Assembly (NCBI RefSeq): GCF_018139545.1
Contig: NZ_JAGSPJ010000005.1
Location: 293,112 to 357,111 of the forward strand
Length of the DNA stretch: 64,000 nucleotides
From: Affinundibacterium fentianense
Lineage (GTDB): Bacteria; Pseudomonadota; Gammaproteobacteria; Burkholderiales; Burkholderiaceae_D
Direction of reading: 5' to 3'
The position numbers were made by a program, and so were the translations under genes. Position 1 is the first letter of the stretch. Each line of letters begins with the position of its first letter. Shown piece after piece: positions 61,693 to 64,000 of the stretch. Below the pieces are notes generated by a model. The model ran no database searches. It had not been told where the DNA came from and was given only the letters and a program-made list of their open reading frames with translations.

Positions 61693-62580
61693 ATGGATAC
61701 CTCAGTTTCGAATGAAGATTTTCTCGCCACGGTCGCGACCAAGTCAAATGGTGCTGCACTGCGCGGTAACTATGAGCACATGGATGCGCATTACGTAGTG
61801 CAACAAGATTGGCACGCTTATACCGAAGCAGAACATGAATTGTGGCGCAAACTGTATCAGCGCCAGTTAGCGCTGTTACCAGGTCGAGCCTGCCAAGAGT
61901 TTATCGATGCCTTGGAAAAGATGGATGCCGCTGATGGCATTCCTGTCTTTGAGAAAACTTCCAAAGAATTATTCGCAGCGACGGGTTGGACTATCGTTGC
62001 GGTACCTGGCTTGATTCCTGAATTAACTTTCTTCGATCACTTGGCGAATCGTCGTTTCCCTGTGACCGTATGGTTGCGTAAACCTGAAGAATTCAACTAC
62101 ATCGTTGAACCTGATGTGTTTCATGACTTCTTTGGTCACGTACCTTTGTTGTTCAACCCTGTTTTTGCAGACTATATTCAACGCTATGGTCAAGGTGGTC
62201 TGAAAGCAATGAAGCTCGGTGGTCTCGATGAATTAGCACGCTTGTATTGGTATACAGTGGAGTTCGGTTTGATCAATACCCCAGAAGGCGTGCGCATCTA
62301 TGGTGCAGGGATATTGTCATCGGGTGGTGAAGTGGAATACTGTTTGACGCCAGGCACCCAATCCCGCCATATCCGTCTCGATATCGAACGTTGTTTACGT
62401 ACTTTGTACAAGATTGATTCCTATCAAGAGACTTATTTTGTAATTGATAGTTTCCAACAATTGTTCGACGGTACAGCGCCAGATTTCACGCCGCTCTACG
62501 AAAAATTGAAACATTTGGATGTGCTGCCGGCCAATACCTTGTTGCCACATGAAGTGGAGTTGTTGCCAGCGCCGCATTGA
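61693..62580 (+). CDS. phhA: Phenylalanine-4-hydroxylase
   Basis: 295 residues from the ATG at 61693 with TTGGAG 7 nt upstream. Iron ligands H144 and H149 (FHDFFGH) and E190 (TVEFGL), plus the pterin/substrate blocks WTIVAVPGLIP, FFDHLANRRFPVT and GILSSGGEVEYCL. Monomeric bacterial type. Hydroxylates phenylalanine to tyrosine with tetrahydropterin; with hppD (adjacent) it forms the entry to homogentisate. No pterin-recycling phhB is seen in the window. Confidence 0.97.
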   Translation: MDTSVSNEDFLATVATKSNGAALRGNYEHMDAHYVVQQDWHAYTEAEHELWRKLYQRQLALLPGRACQEFIDALEKMDAADGIPVFEKTSKELFAATGWTIVAVPGLIPELTFFDHLANRRFPVTVWLRKPEEFNYIVEPDVFHDFFGHVPLLFNPVFADYIQRYGQGGLKAMKLGGLDELARLYWYTVEFGLINTPEGVRIYGAGILSSGGEVEYCLTPGTQSRHIRLDIERCLRTLYKIDSYQETYFVIDSFQQLFDGTAPDFTPLYEKLKHLDVLPANTLLPHEVELLPAPH

Positions 62581-62619
62581 GTGTAGATTCAGACCTCGGC
62601 AGCATCGTTTCTCCTTAAA

Positions 62620-62654
62620 AAAAAGGTCCAATCTTTCTCTGATTGGACCTTTTT
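62620..62654. terminator. Intrinsic terminator after phhA, probably bidirectional
   Basis: Perfect 14-bp stem (62620-62633 with 62641-62654), 7-nt loop; the stem outer part is an A-run on the left and a T-run on the right. It separates phhA from the convergent hydrolase gene. Confidence 0.93.
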
Positions 62655-62734
62655 GTTTTTTTGAGGGGCATTTGGGAATCGAATCCGCCCCCAATTTGCA
62701 CGAACTCGCTATCAACTTGTTTTTGAGCTTTGCA

Positions 62735-64000
62735 CTACGGGTCTTCGTGAAGAAGCATTAACTGCAAATTCACATAACTCCCAGCAAACCATTTCACCAC
62801 TAACTTCCGTTTCGCATCACCGATGCTTTCATCGCTCACATCTTTTCCGGTTCCATAGTTAATTTGCGAAAAAGCGTTCTTGTTGACGTTAAGGTAGACC
62901 ACGATGCGACTACCTTTATGCAGACGCTTGCTGATCAATTTGGTTTGCGTTAATGGTAGACGAGTCACTTGATTTGGTTTTAGCAACTGTCGCTGGCTTG
63001 GGTCATGTAAATAGCTGGCGCGATCGATCACGTAGCCGAGGTGAAAATAGTGACCTTCAGGTGTCAGCTCATACAGCGTTACGCCGAAATCGAAATCGCG
63101 CTTGTTGATGCTGGCGATCAGCTCACCGCTGAATGCACCATTGAGTAAAATATCTTCCTTGAAGGGATCGCTAACAAAAATCAAGCCATTGCTGCGATCA
63201 ATATTGTTGCGCAGGATAGGGTAGGGGTAGTAATCGTTATTGCTGTTTTTTCGGTCCGCAAAATCGACGATTTGTTCGACGTAATTTTGTTGAATTTCCA
63301 AGGTTGGTGTTAAACGATGCTGCTTGTGTTTGGTATCTGGCGTCAAGTACAAACGCAGCATGTGGTCGCTCATCGCTGAGAGCGATGGTGCATGTCGCCA
63401 CTGGCTTTCACCGACGGGGAAGTAATTCACGCGATCTTTTAAGAAGCTCGGCTTTTGTTTTCCTTTGAGTACATAATCCATCCACGCGAACGTCAAAGCG
63501 TTGATGTCAAATAGTGCTGCGGGATGAATGTCCAGTTCGTTTAACTTTTTCTCCCCACCACGTTGCGCGCCAAAATGGCCATAGGGTCCGATCACCAAAT
63601 AGTGTTCCGCCTGCGGATTGTGTTGCAGATGTTGCCGCAAATAGTCGAGACTGGAGACTTGCGAGTCGTTGAAGTAGCCATCTATCGTCAACACGGGAAT
63701 CGTAATCTGAGCAAACTCTTTACCGTAGGGAGCCATATCTTGCCAATAGCGATCGTAGCTAGGGTGCTGTAACCAAGTTTGTAGCCAAGGATTGGACGTA
63801 CCATCGACTTGGTCGATTTCGCGATATGGGCGACCTGAATACCACCAGTTAAATTGCATTTCTCGGAAACGTTGGCGGTCGTCATTGGTTTTATTGTCGA
63901 GCAAGCGTTGATTGCCGACATAGAAGGCCCACTGGTAATTCGGATTGATGAAAATGTTATTTTCCATCGGCAATCCCATGCCAGGGCGGTTGGCGACAAT
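62735..64000 (-). CDS. CocE/NonD-family hydrolase, C-terminal part (5'-truncated by window edge)
   Basis: The frame is open to the right edge (reading IVANRPGMGLP before the first Met), so the start and the Ser nucleophile region lie outside. Visible are the catalytic Asp region (LTIDGYFND) and catalytic His region (IGPYGHFG) of the alpha/beta-hydrolase, a cap-like insert (NWWYSGRPYREID), and a jelly-roll C-terminal X-Pro dipeptidyl-peptidase-type domain with GSRIVVYLNVNKN. Acyl-group hydrolase or peptidase of unknown substrate. 422 codons in the window. Confidence 0.9.
   Translation of the reverse strand: MVANRPGMGLPMENNIFINPNYQWAFYVGNQRLLDNKTNDDRQRFREMQFNWWYSGRPYREIDQVDGTSNPWLQTWLQHPSYDRYWQDMAPYGKEFAQITIPVLTIDGYFNDSQVSSLDYLRQHLQHNPQAEHYLVIGPYGHFGAQRGGEKKLNELDIHPAALFDINALTFAWMDYVLKGKQKPSFLKDRVNYFPVGESQWRHAPSLSAMSDHMLRLYLTPDTKHKQHRLTPTLEIQQNYVEQIVDFADRKNSNNDYYPYPILRNNIDRSNGLIFVSDPFKEDILLNGAFSGELIASINKRDFDFGVTLYELTPEGHYFHLGYVIDRASYLHDPSQRQLLKPNQVTRLPLTQTKLISKRLHKGSRIVVYLNVNKNAFSQINYGTGKDVSDESIGDAKRKLVVKWFAGSYVNLQLMLLHEDP

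Noticed and set aside
62665-62700. tRNA-like T-arm sequence (GGATTCGATTCC in reverse)
   Set aside because: The flanking five-base stem does not pair and no other tRNA arms are present.

Overview
The window reads as a chromosomal segment of a Gram-negative betaproteobacterium of the order Burkholderiales, probably Oxalobacteraceae of the Undibacterium/Herbaspirillum kind. This is inferred from outer-membrane receptors, many signal peptides, moderate GC (judged by eye), and the block 5-formyl-THF cyclo-ligase / soluble lytic transglycosylase / GST / cca, an order I associate with this group. I see no rRNA, tRNA, insertion sequence, phage gene, integrase or CRISPR array. The window looks like core and lineage-specific chromosome, not a mobile island. 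Both ends cut genes: a TonB-dependent receptor on the left and a CocE/NonD hydrolase on the right.

Layout. 1-6.5 kb: receptor C-terminus, AsmA-family protein, an SPFH lipoprotein with a tiny two-helix membrane partner, and a DMT exporter. 6.5-9.2 kb: a large membrane-anchored coiled-coil protein with about 33 in-phase 14-residue repeats. 9.8-15 kb: exported M1 peptidase, DUF6702 protein and a TonB-dependent receptor, probably one uptake/processing locus. 15-17 kb: secreted M28 aminopeptidase with two PPC domains. 17.6-20.6 kb: ATP-grasp, DUF1697 and DUF3667 proteins. 20.6-25.7 kb: a three-gene operon in the order kleisin-like, KITE-like, SMC-like, resembling MksFEB or JetABC but with no nuclease gene beside it. 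This is the best candidate for an uncharacterised system.

25.9-36.9 kb: MsrA, GNAT, cyclophilin, DUF3422, a histone-deacetylase-like deacetylase directly before a Pat-like acyl-CoA-synthetase/GNAT fusion (possible acetylation eraser and writer), an XRE regulator divergent from an MsrA paralogue that has lost its catalytic cysteine, PdxH and a hemerythrin. 37-48.9 kb: tRNA t6A dehydratase TcdA, a soluble histidine kinase, a DMT exporter, an M48/DUF898 pair, a metallophosphoesterase, a fused M16 peptidase, an SRAP (YedK) protein and a VOC protein.

49-52.8 kb: an SHP, diheme cytochrome c, cytochrome b, response regulator and histidine kinase operon, a compact redox chain with its own two-component system. 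52.9-57.6 kb: folate, cell-wall, GST and CCA housekeeping genes. 57.8-59.7 kb: a periplasmic PilJ-N-like protein next to a PstS-like binding protein without its transporter. 59.8-62.6 kb: an Lrp-type regulator divergent from hppD and phhA, the phenylalanine/tyrosine degradation entry (Phe to Tyr by PhhA; 4-hydroxyphenylpyruvate to homogentisate by HppD). A terminator-like hairpin sits immediately before the phhA ribosome binding site.

All functional calls come from motif and family recognition by reading. No database search was run. Start codons were moved inward from the longest frame where a signal peptide, Shine-Dalgarno (SD) sequence or family length argued for it.
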